From JAHEFT01 sp963700705 (lineage in GTDB: Bacteria; Pseudomonadota; Gammaproteobacteria; Xanthomonadales; SZUA-36), in contig CAVOYQ010000011.1 of assembly GCA_963700705.1 (NCBI GenBank), positions 62,001 to 126,000 of the forward strand: 64,000 nucleotides of DNA, read 5' to 3'. Below, piece by piece: positions 36,250 to 47,100 of the stretch. Both the position numbers and the translations under genes were made by a program. The first letter of the stretch is position 1, and every line of letters starts with the position of its first letter. The notes under the pieces were generated by a model. The model ran no database searches. It saw nothing but the letters and a program-made list of their open reading frames with translations, and had not been told where the DNA came from.

Positions 36250-36926
36250 GCCACCCGGTACTGGTAGCCGATCCCCCGGATGGTTTCGATCCGGTTGTCG
36301 CCCCGCGGGTCCGGCCCCAGCTTGCGGCGCAGGTTGCTCACGTGCATGTCCACGCTGCGATCATGCGGAACCGGCTCACGCCCCAGCGCCGACATGTACA
36401 GATCGCGCTTGCTGACCACTTCGCCGCGGTTCTGCAACAGGGCGAACAGGATACTGAATTCGGTGCTGGTCAATTCCACGGGCTGGCCGGATTTCTGCAG
36501 CGTTCTGCTGCCCTGGTTCAGTTCGAGGTCGTCGATGACGATCACCCCGTGCTCGACCGGCGCCTGGCCGCGCCTCATCACCGCGCGAATCCTGGCCAGC
36601 AGTTCCCGCGGATTGCAGGGTTTCGGCACGTAGTCGTCGGCGCCCAGTTCCAGGCCGAGAATGCGGTCCATGTCGTCTCCGCGCGCCGTCAGCATGATGA
36701 CCGGCAGTTTGCTGTCCCGGCGCAGTTCCTTCAGGACGTCCATGCCGTTCATGCCGGGCATCATCACGTCCAGCACGACCAGGTCCAGGCCCGGTTTTCG
36801 CGCTTCTTCGAGCGCGGCAATCCCGTCGGGCGCCAGGCGAACCTGGAAACCCTCGGACTCAAAGTACTCCTTGAGCAGGCCGCTCAGTTCAGTGTCGTCA
36901 TCCGCGAGAAGAATCGTAGTTTGCAT
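36246..36926 (-). CDS. CpxR-like response regulator
   Basis: OmpR-family regulator of 226 residues. The phospho-acceptor is D53 (LVVLDVMMPGMNG). The acidic pair is ADDD, and the winged-helix domain ends VDMHVSNLRRKLGPD and TIRGIGYQYRV. The motif LTSTEFSILFALLQNRGEVVSKRDL is close to CpxR. It heads a two-gene operon with the kinase. Targets cannot be told from the sequence. Confidence 0.88.
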   Translation of the reverse strand: MQTTILLADDDTELSGLLKEYFESEGFQVRLAPDGIAALEEARKPGLDLVVLDVMMPGMNGMDVLKELRRDSKLPVIMLTARGDDMDRILGLELGADDYVPKPCNPRELLARIRAVMRRGQAPVEHGVIVIDDLELNQGSRTLQKSGQPVELTSTEFSILFALLQNRGEVVSKRDLYMSALGREPVPHDRSVDMHVSNLRRKLGPDPRGDNRIETIRGIGYQYRVA

Positions 36927-36991
36927 GGTGAATTCAAGTGCCCTGGAATCACAGGTTGTTAAAATTGATCAGGGCACAGTTTAACCTTTCC

Positions 36992-37022
36992 AAAAAAAAG
37001 ACGCACCGAAGTGCGTCTTTTT
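36992..37022 (-). terminator. Bidirectional rho-independent terminator
   Basis: Stem GACGCAC (37000-37006) with GTGCGTC (37011-37017) around a CGAA tetraloop. There is a long A-run on one side and a T-run on the other. On the minus strand nine T follow the stem, so it ends the beta-helix gene transcript. Confidence 0.9.
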
Positions 37023-37047
37023 CCTGTCTTACTGTTGGGTGATCAGC

Positions 37048-38810
37048 TTACCAATTGTAAAACTCGGTCCAGTTCCAGATCCACGCGGAATCACGTGAAT
37101 AGAAGGCGCCGATATAATCGACATGGTCGAAGAATTCGCCATAGACCTCGGGATCAAGATAGAACCCTTGCGTGTAGCTGGCATTTTCCGGCGGGAACAC
37201 GCCATCCAGGTTCGGGTTCATTTCCATGTTGCCCGGCTGGCTGTCGAAGAAGACCTGTGTTGACCAGGGGTCCGCGGGATCTTCGACGAAATTGGTCGGG
37301 CAATTGACAATGGTGTTCTCCATCGTCAGCACACCGGTCAGGCCGGCCGGAAACGGTGGAGCCCCCGCATCGTTAAACGTTGCGGCGTCGTCAATATTGA
37401 TGCAGGAACTGAAGCCGGTGAAGATGAAGTTGGAGAAATTGCCTCCGGTGCCCCGGCGCGGATTAGCTCCCAGCTCTCCGCTCTTCCCGATCAGCGTGAA
37501 GTTGGCCATCGTGGGTGCCGAACGGGGCATTGCCTCAAAGTTCTGCTCCAGGTTATCCAGTTCCATGCCCCGGTCGGTATCATACGTCGGGTCCTGGTTC
37601 TGCTGAACCAGCGCGAACTGCATATTGCCCTGGTCAGCCCTGGGTCCAGTCAATGCTGTCATCCTGACAGTCCGACAATACCAGGTGCTTGACGTTTACC
37701 GTGCCGCCGAAGAATTCGATGCAGTCATCGGCAGTGCCGTGAACCTGGACATAATCCACCGTCGTGCCATTGCCCACACCCTGGAACGCGATGCCGTTGA
37801 GTTCGTCTTCGTCGTTGATCAGTTCACCGGCGAACTGAACGCGGACATACCTCAAAACACCACTGTTGTCCTGCGGGTCAGTCACCGCCGTACGCGCCGC
37901 TGTCGCCTTCGCCCAGGGCTTCACAAACACCCGTGTCGCAGGTATTGATCGGCGCAGCGCCGTTGATGACCAACCCACCCCAGTCGGAGGGGCTGCGCCT
38001 TCGGAAGCCGATTTGCCGCCGGTCATGACGATCGGCGCGTTGGGCTGACCCTGGGCCACGATGCGGGCGCCGCGCTGGATGTACAGGGCGTTACCGGCGC
38101 CGCCGGCGCCGAGGATGCGGGTTCCCGCCTCAATGTACAGGGTGGGTCCGTCTGTCGGCACCGGGTCGCCGATGGCGGCCTTGTTGCCGATTAAAACGCC
38201 GCCGTTCAGCACCCAGTAGGTGTCGTTGGTCAGCGTGATGTCCTGGGTGATAGGTGCCCTGCAAAACGCAGGTGCGTTCCTGGGCAGCCGGTGTCGAAAA
38301 GGCCGGGCAGCCCTGGAATTCATTCTGGTAAACACAGGTGCCCTCATCGGTGCCGCCGACAATCGAGCGAATTTGCGTAAACTCCGCCTCGAAATCTGTG
38401 ATCGATGGGCTGGTGAAGCTGAAATCCGCTGAACTGCAGCTGTTGAATACGACGTTCAGGTTACCCCAGACCTGCTGGGTCGGGTTACCTTCTGCCGGGA
38501 CCGAAAACGCCGCCCTCGAGCTGACAGCAATTCGATATCGACGTCAAACTGGCCGTCAACAATGGTCTGTGTTGCCGGACAGCCAAAGCTGATTACCTGA
38601 GTCGTCAAAGACAAACCCGGTGACAAAAAGCACGCCCACTTCGGGGCCGGTTTTCAGGTACTGGAAGGCCCAGCCGCGATGGGAGTTGTCGGCCTGCCAC
38701 CAGTACCCTTCAATGTCGCTTCCAATGACGAAAGCGAAAACGTTTGGAACACAAACTGCGGACATTGCAAGTACCGCCAATACCGTCAGCCCGATTTTTC
38801 TGAAATTCAT
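37048..38810 (-). CDS. Secreted right-handed beta-helix protein, Pho-box controlled (frameshifted)
   Basis: Exported protein of about 585 residues. The ATG at 38810 begins MNFRKIGLTVLAVLAMSAV, a signal peptide. Next comes a beta-rich domain (GYWWQADNSHRGWAFQYL, NQLWLSGN). A long parallel beta-helix follows with repeated strands: TYWVLNGGVLIGNKAAI, LYIEAGTRILGAGGAGNALY, NAPIVMTGGKS, GVLRYVRVQFAGELI, and GTVNVKHLVLSDCQDDSIDW. It ends FYSRDSAWIWNWTEFYNW. The frame breaks near 38555, 38518, 38498, 38252, 37960 and 37640, with no sequence lost. Similar helix proteins of unknown role occur beside TonB receptors in other bacteria. It is divergent from the TonB operon and has its own Pho box. Confidence 0.72.
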
Positions 38811-38901
38811 GAATTGATCCTCGAAGTTTTTATAAAGTCTGGATGCCCGCCCGCTGTGGACGATTCCGAGACAAATCCTATCGGTGTTCCATTGCAGGAC
38901 G

Positions 38902-38930
38902 GTGACTGTTTTATGACACTGACGTGACAA
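38902..38930 (-). promoter_or_regulatory. Pho box of the beta-helix gene
   Basis: On the minus strand: TTGTCAC (38930-38924), GTGTCAT (38919-38913) and CAGTCAC (38908-38902), at an exact 11-base period with spacers GTCA and AAAA. It lies about 92 bases before the gene start. No ideal -10 is seen at the expected distance; TAGGAT at 38880-38875 is a possibility. Confidence 0.75.
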
Positions 38931-38944
38931 GCGGGACCGTTTGC

Positions 38945-38979
38945 CTGTCACTCCAGCTGTCATAAAAAGCTCCTAGACT
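38945..38979 (+). promoter_or_regulatory. Pho box and -10 of the TonB operon
   Basis: Half-sites CTGTCAC (38945-38951) and a perfect CTGTCAT (38957-38963). The spacer is five bases instead of four, which could be real or a one-base consensus error. A -10 candidate TAGACT (38974-38979) begins eleven bases after the box, the normal distance. The DUF3450 gene starts 80 bases further on. Confidence 0.7.
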
Positions 38980-39058
38980 TGCCCACCAACAAACTCGACC
39001 GGGCCGGCTACATTCGCGCGGCTGTTTCATGAACTGACGAGCTTTCCGGAAACGACAA

Positions 39059-39834
39059 ATGAACTTCCCGACAACAAAATTTGTGCTGGTGGCAGCCTGC
39101 CTGCTGGCGGCGCCCTCCCTGTATGCCCAGGACGCAACCGACGCGCTGGCCAATCGCCTGATCCAGATGCGCGGACAGGTCGACGAACTTCAGAGCGAAC
39201 TCAACCTGAAACGCGAAGAACACAAGAACCGCATGGCCTATCTGACCGCCCAGCTGACGGAAATGGAGGCCAACCGGGACCGCGAGGCATTGCGCATCAG
39301 GCAACTGGAACAGGAACTCGAGAAAATGCGGGAACAGGTAGCCGCGGCCGGTGCAACCTCGGAAATGCTGACCCCGCTGGTTCTGCGAAAACCTGTATGC
39401 ACTGCGTGAGCAGGTTCAAAACGGATTTCCGTTCAAGGTGAGCGAACGGCTGAATGAGCTGGATGACCTCGAAAATCAGCTGAACAGCGGCGTGATTACG
39501 GCTCACCGGGCGTTCAACCGCTTGTGGGCCTTCGTCGAAGATGAAATCCGCATCAGCCGCGAAAACGCCATCTACACCCAGTCGATCAACCTGCAGGGCG
39601 AAAACGTACTGGTGGACGTCGCGAAGCTGGGCAACACGATGATGTATTTCCGCACCCGCAGCCAGCAATACGGCCGGGCCGTGGAAACGGACAACGGCTG
39701 GCGGTTTGAACTGCTCGACTCCGCCTCGGACCAGGAACTGGTGGCCCGCCTGTTCGATTCCCTGCGCAAGCAGATTCGCCAGGGGTATTTCCAGCTGCCC
39801 AACGCCCTGCCCCGCACAGGAGACGTCGTCATGA
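39059..39834 (+). CDS. DUF3450 periplasmic coiled-coil protein of a TonB2-type operon (frameshifted)
   Basis: First gene of the TonB operon. A signal peptide (FVLVAACLLAAPSLYAQ) precedes a long coiled coil at about residues 25-95 (VDELQSELNLKREEHKN). The DUF3450 core follows (LNELDDLENQLNSGVITAHRAFNRLWAFVEDE). The frame shifts near 39385. A surplus C near 39812 hides the true end ALPAQETSS, whose TGA overlaps the next ATG. Proteins of this family accompany TtpC and ExbB in Vibrio and Shewanella TonB systems; the molecular role is not established. Confidence 0.82.
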
Positions 39835-41256
39835 AGCCCTGGGCGAAGTTTTCCCTGATCATTGCCACGGGCCTGCTGCCGGTCCTGGTTTGCGAAGCCC
39901 AGGACGCAGACCAGGCCACCGACTCCGGAAGCCGCCCCGGTGCCGGCTGCCAATCCGTTGAAGACCCAGAGACGAGCTGCAGGCCGCCTACCAGAAAGAA
40001 TACGCCTTCCTGGAAGCGCAGGTTCGTGACTTGCAGTCGCGTCTGGCCGCGTTCGATGCCGAGTCAAAACGCGATGAACTCGACAAGGAAGGGGCCATCG
40101 ACAAGGTCGAGGGCGAGTATATCGACCTGCAGACGCGTGCCGAACGCTACAACGACGTGCTGACGGACGCCGAACGGCAGATCAGCGCCGTGGAAGACAG
40201 CCGTTCGACGCTGGAAGCCACTTTTCTGCAGGCGGGGTCGACCCTGGAGCCCTTCGACATACCCGAGGTTCGCAGCGAGGAGTACTTCGCCAGCACCGAC
40301 AGCGAAAGGATCGAAACACTGTTCGAACAAACGCTCAGACTGTTGGACAGCCTGGGCAAAGTCCGCCAATCACCCGGCAGCTTTTTCCTGGATGACGGCA
40401 CAGAAGTTGAAGGCACCTTGATCCACGTCGGCAACGTTGCAAGCTTACGGCATCAGTGATGGCCGTGGCGGCGCGCTGGCGCCCGCCGGTGACGATCGTT
40501 TCAAGGTCTGGTCGGCCTCAACGCCCGAAGTCGCCGAAGCCCTGCTGGCCGGCCGGGCGCCGGACGTTCTGGATATTTTTCTTTACGAGTCCAGCCAGAA
40601 AGCGATCGAGGAAAGGGCCGGCAAAACCTTCCTGAGCATCATCAACAGCGGCGGCTCCATCGCCTGGATCATCGTGGCGCTCGGCGCCCTGGCCGGTTTG
40701 CTGATCATTTTGCGGACGTTCTTCCTGCGCTCGGCCAGCGCCAGCACCGGCAAGGTGGCGAAGGAAGTGGGGCCGCTGGTGAAATCGGGCAAGCGCAAAG
40801 CAGCCCTGGAAGCATGCAAGCGCCTCAAGGGGTCGACGGCCCGGGTCGTGGCTTCCGCGGTGCGCAACATCGAGAAGGACCGCGACGCACATCGAGGACA
40901 TCGTCTCGGAGCAAATCCTGCACGAATCGGCCCACCTGAACCGTTTCGGCGCCTTGATCATGGTGATCGCGGCAGTCGCTCCGCTGCTTGGCCTGCTGGG
41001 AACCGTCACCGGCATGATCTCGACTTTCGACATCATCACCGAATTCGGCACCGGCGACCCCAAGCTGCTGTCCAGCGGCATTTCGATCGCACTGGTGACC
41101 ACCGAAGTCGGCCTGGCGGTCGCCATTCCCGCGCTGATCTTCGGCAATCTGCTGTCCGGCTGGGCCGAATCGATCAAGGATGAGATGGAAAAAGCGGCCC
41201 TGCACGTGATGAACCAGTACAAGGACAAGACTGCAGAAATCGGCTCGGGGGACTGA
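39831..41256 (+). CDS. TtpC-type ExbB/TolQ proton-channel protein with long N-terminus (frameshifted)
   Basis: Large ExbB homologue of about 470 residues. The ATG at 39831 follows AGGAG and overlaps the DUF3450 stop. A signal sequence (FSLIIATGLLPVLVCEAQ) leads into a periplasmic coiled coil and DUF-like domain (YQKEYAFLEAQVRDLQSRL, SFFLDDGTEVEGTLIHVG). Then come the three ExbB helices, including SIAWIIVALGALAGLLIIL and MVIAAVAPLLGLLGTVTGMI with the conserved ALVTTEVGLAVAIPAL. Frames break near 39955, 40440 and 40885. In Vibrio TtpC is essential for TonB2 function; the same link to TonB is inferred here. Confidence 0.85.
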
Positions 41257-41259
41257 TCC

Positions 41260-41868
41260 ATGTTGGCCGGTATCATCAGCGAATTGACCCAGTACATCCA
41301 GGCCGGTGGCTGGGTCATGCCGCCGCTGCTGCTGGCGACGCTCGTGCTGTGGTTCTCCATCGGTTATCGCTTTGCGGCACTGAAACGGGGCAGCCTGCGC
41401 GATGTGCGGAACCTGGTCCGGCGTTTCGACAAGGGCAAGCTGCCCAGCTCCGACGGCGTCCTGGTTCGCGCCCTGCACAAGGGCATCGAATTGCGCGATT
41501 CCGGCAAGGACTCCCTCAGGCCCTATCTCGACTATGCCTTTTTCGAGGAAGAGCGCGAGATCCGCAAGTTCAATCGCCTCATCGTCACGATCGTGACCGC
41601 CGCCCCTTTGCTGGGCCTGCTGGGCACCGTGATCGGAATGATTGAGACCTTCGACTCGCTGGGCGACATGTCGCTTTTCTCGCAAAGCGGGGGTATCGCG
41701 GGCGGCATCTCGCAGGCGCTGATCACGACCCAGATGGGGCTGGCGGTGGCGATTCCCGGGCTGATCGTGAACGGCGTGCTGTACCGCCGGCAGAAAAACA
41801 TTGAACTCGAACTGGCCCAGCTCAAAGACATCCTTTGCGCCGAGCCGCAGAGCAGCCAGGAGTCCTGA
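41260..41868 (+). CDS. exbB: ExbB proton-channel protein
   Basis: Second, short ExbB of 202 residues, forming the pentameric stator channel with ExbD. The three helices are near residues 17-33, 105-125 and 145-170. The last two carry the family motif TAAPLLGLLGTVIGMIETF and ALITTQMGLAVAIPGL. The frame is intact. It starts three bases after the TtpC-type gene. Confidence 0.93.
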   Translation: MLAGIISELTQYIQAGGWVMPPLLLATLVLWFSIGYRFAALKRGSLRDVRNLVRRFDKGKLPSSDGVLVRALHKGIELRDSGKDSLRPYLDYAFFEEEREIRKFNRLIVTIVTAAPLLGLLGTVIGMIETFDSLGDMSLFSQSGGIAGGISQALITTQMGLAVAIPGLIVNGVLYRRQKNIELELAQLKDILCAEPQSSQES

Positions 41869-41871
41869 AGC

Positions 41872-42282
41872 ATGCGCTACCGCGAAAGAAAAGACGACAT
41901 CCAGGCCATCGATATTTCGCCGTTGATCGACATGGTGTTCATCCTGCTGATTTTCTTCATGGTCAGCACCACCTTTGTCAAGGACATGAAGCTGGACCTT
42001 GACCGGCCGGCGGCATCCAGCGCGACGACCGCTTCGACCAAGGCCCTGCGGCTGTACATCGACTCCAACGGCGATACCTTTCTCGATGGCGAACCGGTGC
42101 AAATCTGGGTCATCCAGAGCCGCCTGCGCGACCAGCTGAAAACCATGACCGCCAAGGCGGTGCTGGTCATCACCGACGACGGGGTTCCCGCCGGGAAACT
42201 GGTCGAAGTGGTCGACCAGGCGCGCCTGGCCGGCGCCACGGATGTCGGCGTCGCCACGGTCGAGGAAGCCGGGGCGGGCTGA
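41872..42282 (+). CDS. exbD: ExbD biopolymer transport protein
   Basis: Partner of ExbB that converts proton flow to TonB motion. The 136 residues have one N-terminal helix with the essential aspartate at D20 (ISPLIDMVFILLIFFMV). A periplasmic domain follows (GDTFLDGEPVQIWVIQSRL, VLVITDDGVPAGKLVEVVDQ). The frame is intact and the gene lies three bases after exbB. Confidence 0.94.
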   Translation: MRYRERKDDIQAIDISPLIDMVFILLIFFMVSTTFVKDMKLDLDRPAASSATTASTKALRLYIDSNGDTFLDGEPVQIWVIQSRLRDQLKTMTAKAVLVITDDGVPAGKLVEVVDQARLAGATDVGVATVEEAGAG

Positions 42283-42293
42283 GATGAAGACCG

Positions 42294-42930
42294 ATGGAGC
42301 GCTTAAGGCGGCTCGCCTGGGCTACCGGTTTCATGCTTGGGCGGTACGATTCTCGTGGTCGGCACCGTCGTCCTGATCAACCTGTTTTCCGATTCACTGG
42401 AAGATTCGCGCGCAGAGGCCGACCACCAGATCGCGCTCGAGCGCAAAAAGCCGCCCCCGGACCAGCAGGTTCAGAAACCCAAGCCCAAGCCCAGGCCGAA
42501 GCGTTCACGCCGCGCGCCACCCAATCCGTTGACCGGCCTGGACACCAGCCTGTCCGGCGTCGACATGGGCCTGCCGGGGTTTTCAGCCGATGACCTGGGC
42601 GGACTGGAAGGCGATCTGCTGGGCGACGGATCCGGCATGGTGATGACGGACGACACGGTTGACCAGCCGCCCAGGGCCGCGTACCAGGCGCCGGTGATCT
42701 ATCCGCCCCGCGCCCGCGCCAGTGGCATCGAGGGTTACGTGGTGTTCTCGCTGCTGATCGGGATCACCGGCGAAATCGAGCAGGTAAAAATCGTCGAATC
42801 CTACCCGGAAGGGCTGTTTGACGAAGCGGCAACGCAGGGCATCAACCAGTGGAAATTCGAACCGGCGATGTACCAGGGCCAGGCCGTAAGGGCCTGGGCC
42901 AAACAGCGCATCCGCTTCGACCTGAGCTAG
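42294..42930 (+). CDS. tonB: TonB energy transducer (one frameshift)
   Basis: TonB-family protein of about 210 residues. The ATG at 42294 begins MERLRRLAWATGFML. One shift near 42340 leads into the membrane helix GGTILVVGTVVLINLF. A Lys/Pro-rich spacer follows (KKPPPDQQVQKPKPKPRPKR). The C-terminal TonB domain shows IYPPRARASGIEGYVVFSLL and INQWKFEPAMYQGQAVRAW. The genes on either side make it the dedicated transducer of this operon. An alternative ATG at 42284 reads a different frame without TonB features. Confidence 0.9.
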
Positions 42931-42943
42931 CCGGCGATTACAT

Positions 42944-44105
42944 ATGAAACCCGATTATCTGTTTTCCTCTTGTTGCTTGAGCCTGGCCATCGCAGTGCCG
43001 GCGGGCGCAAAAGATAAGGAAGCTGATGACGACGTCGACTACCTGGCGCTGGCCTCCCTGATGCTGCGCGACGGCAACCTGCGACCGCGCCATCGTCGCG
43101 CTGGACCAGGTGGACCTGGCTGACGAAGACGTCGACCTGGTGCGCTACTACACGCTGCGGGGAATGACCCATATGCGCCGCAATGAACTGGAACCCGCGC
43201 GCGACGCCCTGCTGAGGGCGGTTCAGACCGGCGACGCCGAAGCGGTGGTTTACATCTACCTGGCCCAGGTGAACTACCAGCTGGAAGACTACCCGGCAAC
43301 CGTCGAGGCGCTGGAGCTTGCCGGCGCGGCGGTGGAACGAATACCGTCCGTCTACCACATGAAAGCCCAGTGCTACTGGCTGATGAACGAAAAAGTCGCT
43401 GGCCATTGCCACGCTGGAACAGGCCTCAGCAGATATTTCCCGGCGACGCCTCTTTCCTGCGCCGCAAGGTGTTCTACCTGATCGACATCGGCCTGTTTCA
43501 GGAAGGCCGCTGAACTGGGCCGGCAGTACCTGGAGCAGACCGAAGGCAAGCTGGAAGACTACGTCGCGCTGGGCAATGCACTGAGAGCCAGTGGCGACCT
43601 CGACGAGGCCGCCGTGTTCCTGGAACAGGCGCAGCTGAGTTTTCCGGACTCGCCGGACGTGAAAAAAGTGCTGGCGCATGTCTACATCGAACGCGACCAG
43701 ATGAGTGTTGCCGCCGATCTGCTGTACCAGGCCGCCTTGCTGGATCCCGCGCTGATGGCTGAAGCCGCCGAACTCTACCGCCGCTCCGGCCAGACTTACC
43801 GGGCCTTGTCCCTGAACAGCCAATTGAGCAACCAGCCTGAAAAGCTGCGCCAGCGCCTGGCCCTGTACCTGGAGATGGGCCGGTTCGAACAGGCCGCCGC
43901 GATGGAGTTGCCCCTGACGCGCGTCGGCTTGCTGGAAGACGAAGACATACGCTACGCCATTGCCTATGCGCTGTTCAAAACGGGTGATTTTCCGGCTGCC
44001 GAAAAGCAGCTCGCCGCACTGAACCGGCCGGATTTGTTCCGCAAGGCTGCTGAACTCCGGCGCGCCATCCAGGACTGCACTGCTGAAAGCTGGAAATGCC
44101 TCTGA
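42944..44105 (+). CDS. TPR-repeat periplasmic protein of the TonB operon (frameshifted)
   Basis: Tetratricopeptide protein of about 385 residues with a signal peptide (SSCCLSLAIAVPAGAKD). Helix pairs recur through the length: YYTLRGMTHMRRNELEPARDAL, YIYLAQVNYQLEDYPATVEAL in part, LALYLEMGRFEQAAAM and YALFKTGDFPAAEKQLAAL. The frame breaks near 43080, 43400, 43440 and 43510. TPR proteins follow tonB in Vibrio and Shewanella operons of this type. Its stop overlaps the receptor ATG (TGATG), pointing to coupling. Function inferred as scaffolding. Confidence 0.78.
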
Positions 44106-47100
44106 TGGCAGGATCGCCAGCTGTTTCACCACCGCCCTGTGCCTGCTTCTGTTGCCGATGGCCAGCGCGTCGCCCAGGACGCACAGCTGACCATGTACGT
44201 GTTCAACAACGGTTCGCCGGTCAGCGGAATCGAAGTCCTGGTGGACGATGAACTGGTGACGCTCAGCAACGCCAGCGGCCTGGCCGAAGTGCATTTGACG
44301 CCCGGCATTCACTACATCGAGTTACGGCTGCAGGATTCGGTCGTGCACGAGCAGCAGGTCCTGACCGTGCAGGACGAAGTGAGCCAGTGGATCATCGACG
44401 TAACCGGCGGCGGATCCGCCATTTACGACGTCGAATCGTCGAACCCGGGGATCACAGAAGCCGGAACAGCGGCCATCGTGCAGGATTCCGGGCAGCCGCC
44501 CGGCGTTATCGAGGGACGCCTGATCAGCGCCGACGGCGGCGGTCCCGTGGAAGGCGCACGGATATACATCAGCGGCGTTTCCGAGCGACATTCGCAGTGA
44601 TAAGGACGGCCGTTTCATCGCCGAAGTGCCGTCCGGATTGCGCTCGGTTTCCGTCCTTCATTCGGGATTCAATACGCTGACCCGCGACAATATCGAAGTG
44701 CCCTTCGGGGACAGCGTAACGCTGGAAATGGAACTGACCCCGGCCGGTTCGGAGTTGCCGGAATTCGTGGTCATCGTTCCGCACATCTCGGGCAGCCTGG
44801 CATCGGTGCTCGAGGAGCGCCGGGAAGATATCGCGGTTGCCAATATCCTGGGTTCCGAGCAGATTTCCAAGGCCGGCGACAGCGATGCGGCCGGCGCGTT
44901 GAGGCGCGTGACCGGCCTGACCCTGGTCGGCGGACAATTCATTTTCGTGCGCGGACTGGGGGAACGCTACTCCAGCACGCTGCTCAATGGCGCCAACGTA
45001 CCCAGCCCGGACCCGACCCGCAGGGTCGTTCCGCTGGACCTGTTCCCGGCCAGCATCATCGACAGCATCGCGGTGCAGAAAAGTTACACGCCGGAAATGC
45101 CGGCCGAGTTCGGCGGCGGCTCCATCCAGCTTCGAACCAAGAGCATCCCGGAAGCCGCCTTTTTCAAGGTTGAAGTCGGTATCGGCTACAACGACCAGAC
45201 CACCGGCAAAGAAGGGCTGAATTACCGCGGCGGCAAGTGGGACTGGACCGGTTACGACGACGGCACCCGCGACGATGTCCGAACTGCTGGCAGCCGCGAG
45301 TGCCGACGGCACCGAGGTCAGGGAATACAACCGTTTCACCGGTGAGGGCTACACGCCGGAAGAACTGGAATTGATCGGGGAATCCCTGCCGGTCAACTAC
45401 AACGTCGTGACCGACGACGGCTCCGCCCAACGTCGGTGGCAACCTGGCCGGCGGCAACCTGTTCGAAGTTTCCGACAAGGTCACCCTCGGATTCCTCGCT
45501 GCGATGGAATACGACGACAAGTGGCTGACCACCATTCAGCAACGCACGGATTATGTTGTCGGTGGCAGGCGACGAGCTGGTTCCGCAAAATGACTACAAC
45601 TATTTCATCACGGACCGGAAAATCGATCTCAGCGGATTCTTCACGTTCGGCGCGCAAATCGGCGACAACAACCGCCTGACCTATAACTGGATGTTGCTGC
45701 GTTCAACCATCGACCATACGCAACGCCAACAGGGCTTCAACAAGGACGCAGAAGGCGGCGACGTGCAGTTCACCGAGCTCGAGTGGCTGGAGCGCCAAAT
45801 GATGGTCAACCAGCTGCTGGGTGAACACACCATTCCGCAGCTCTGGGACATGACCTGGAATTGGAATTACACGGACGCCACGGCGAAGACTTCCGAGCCC
45901 GATACCCGCACCTATCGCTACGATCCGGACACGCTGACGCCACAGGAGGACGACCTGATTTTTTCACTGCGCAACGACAGCAACCAGCGCCGCTGGGGAA
46001 ACCTGAAGGACAACAGCACGGATTGGAACATCAACCTGGTCCAGCCCCTGCTGTTCTGGCAAAAGGCCGATCTGTCGCTGCGCGCCGGCGTCGGGAAAGT
46101 CACCCGCGACCGGAATTCCGTCGTCCGCCGCTTTGCTTTCCTTTCCAAGGGGCCGGTATCCGGAAATGTGGACCTCAGGAGGAACCCCAACCCGGACTTC
46201 ATCATCTTTGACGAGACCATCCAGCCGAGGGGCTGGCAAATCAACGAAGTCAGCAACACCACCGACGCCTACACCGCTGAACAGACCATCAAATCCCAGG
46301 TACCTCGCAGTCGACCTGGCTTATGATGAATGGCTGCGCCTGGGCGCTGGTGTCCGGAATGAAAAATCCGACCAGTCGGTGACAACCTTCGACCTGTTCG
46401 ATCCCGACCGCAATCCGATTTCATCAGAGCTCAATACGGATGACGATTTCCCGGCCTATTCAGCCACGCTGATTTTCGGCAACCACCAGGTACGTGCCGC
46501 ATACGGCGAAACGACCAACCGCCCGGATTTCAAGGAACTCTCGGAGGCCGTGTTCAAGGACCCGTTGCTGGACCGGCTGGTGAAGGGCAATCCGAACCTG
46601 GTGCCGGCGTACCTGACGAACTACGACCTGAGATGGGACTGGTATTTCAACCAGGGCGAGTTTGTTTCGCTGGGGGCTTTCTACAAGGAATTCACCGATC
46701 CGATCGAGACGGTGGTCCTGGCCGGAGCGTCGCAGATCACCACTTTCTCGAACGCGCAGTCTGCTGAGAACTTCGGCATTGAATTCGAGCTCTACAAGAC
46801 CCTTGGCTTCATTGGCAAATGGTGGGGGAAACCGGAATGGTGGGACAAGTGGTACATCAACACCAACTATGCCTGGATCGATTCGACTATCCAGCTGTCC
46901 GAGCAGAATGCTGCGGTTCAGACCTCCGACTTCACGCCCGCTGCAGGGTCAGTCACCCTACGTGTTCAACTTCCAGCTGGGCTACGACGACCTCGACCGG
47001 GGCATCAACGCCGCCCTGGTGTTCAATGTTTTCGGCGAACGCATCGTCGATGTCGGCACCAACGGCGCACCGGATATTTACCAGCAGCCGCAACCCTCGC

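Noticed and set aside
40825..42102. 425-codon minus-strand frame opposite exbB
   Set aside because: Opposes three recognisable ExbB/ExbD genes with intact motifs; no family features of its own.
42927..44312. 461-codon minus-strand frame opposite the TPR gene
   Set aside because: It stays open because the real gene is GC-rich. The plus-strand TPR repeats and operon context are better evidence even though the plus frame is broken.
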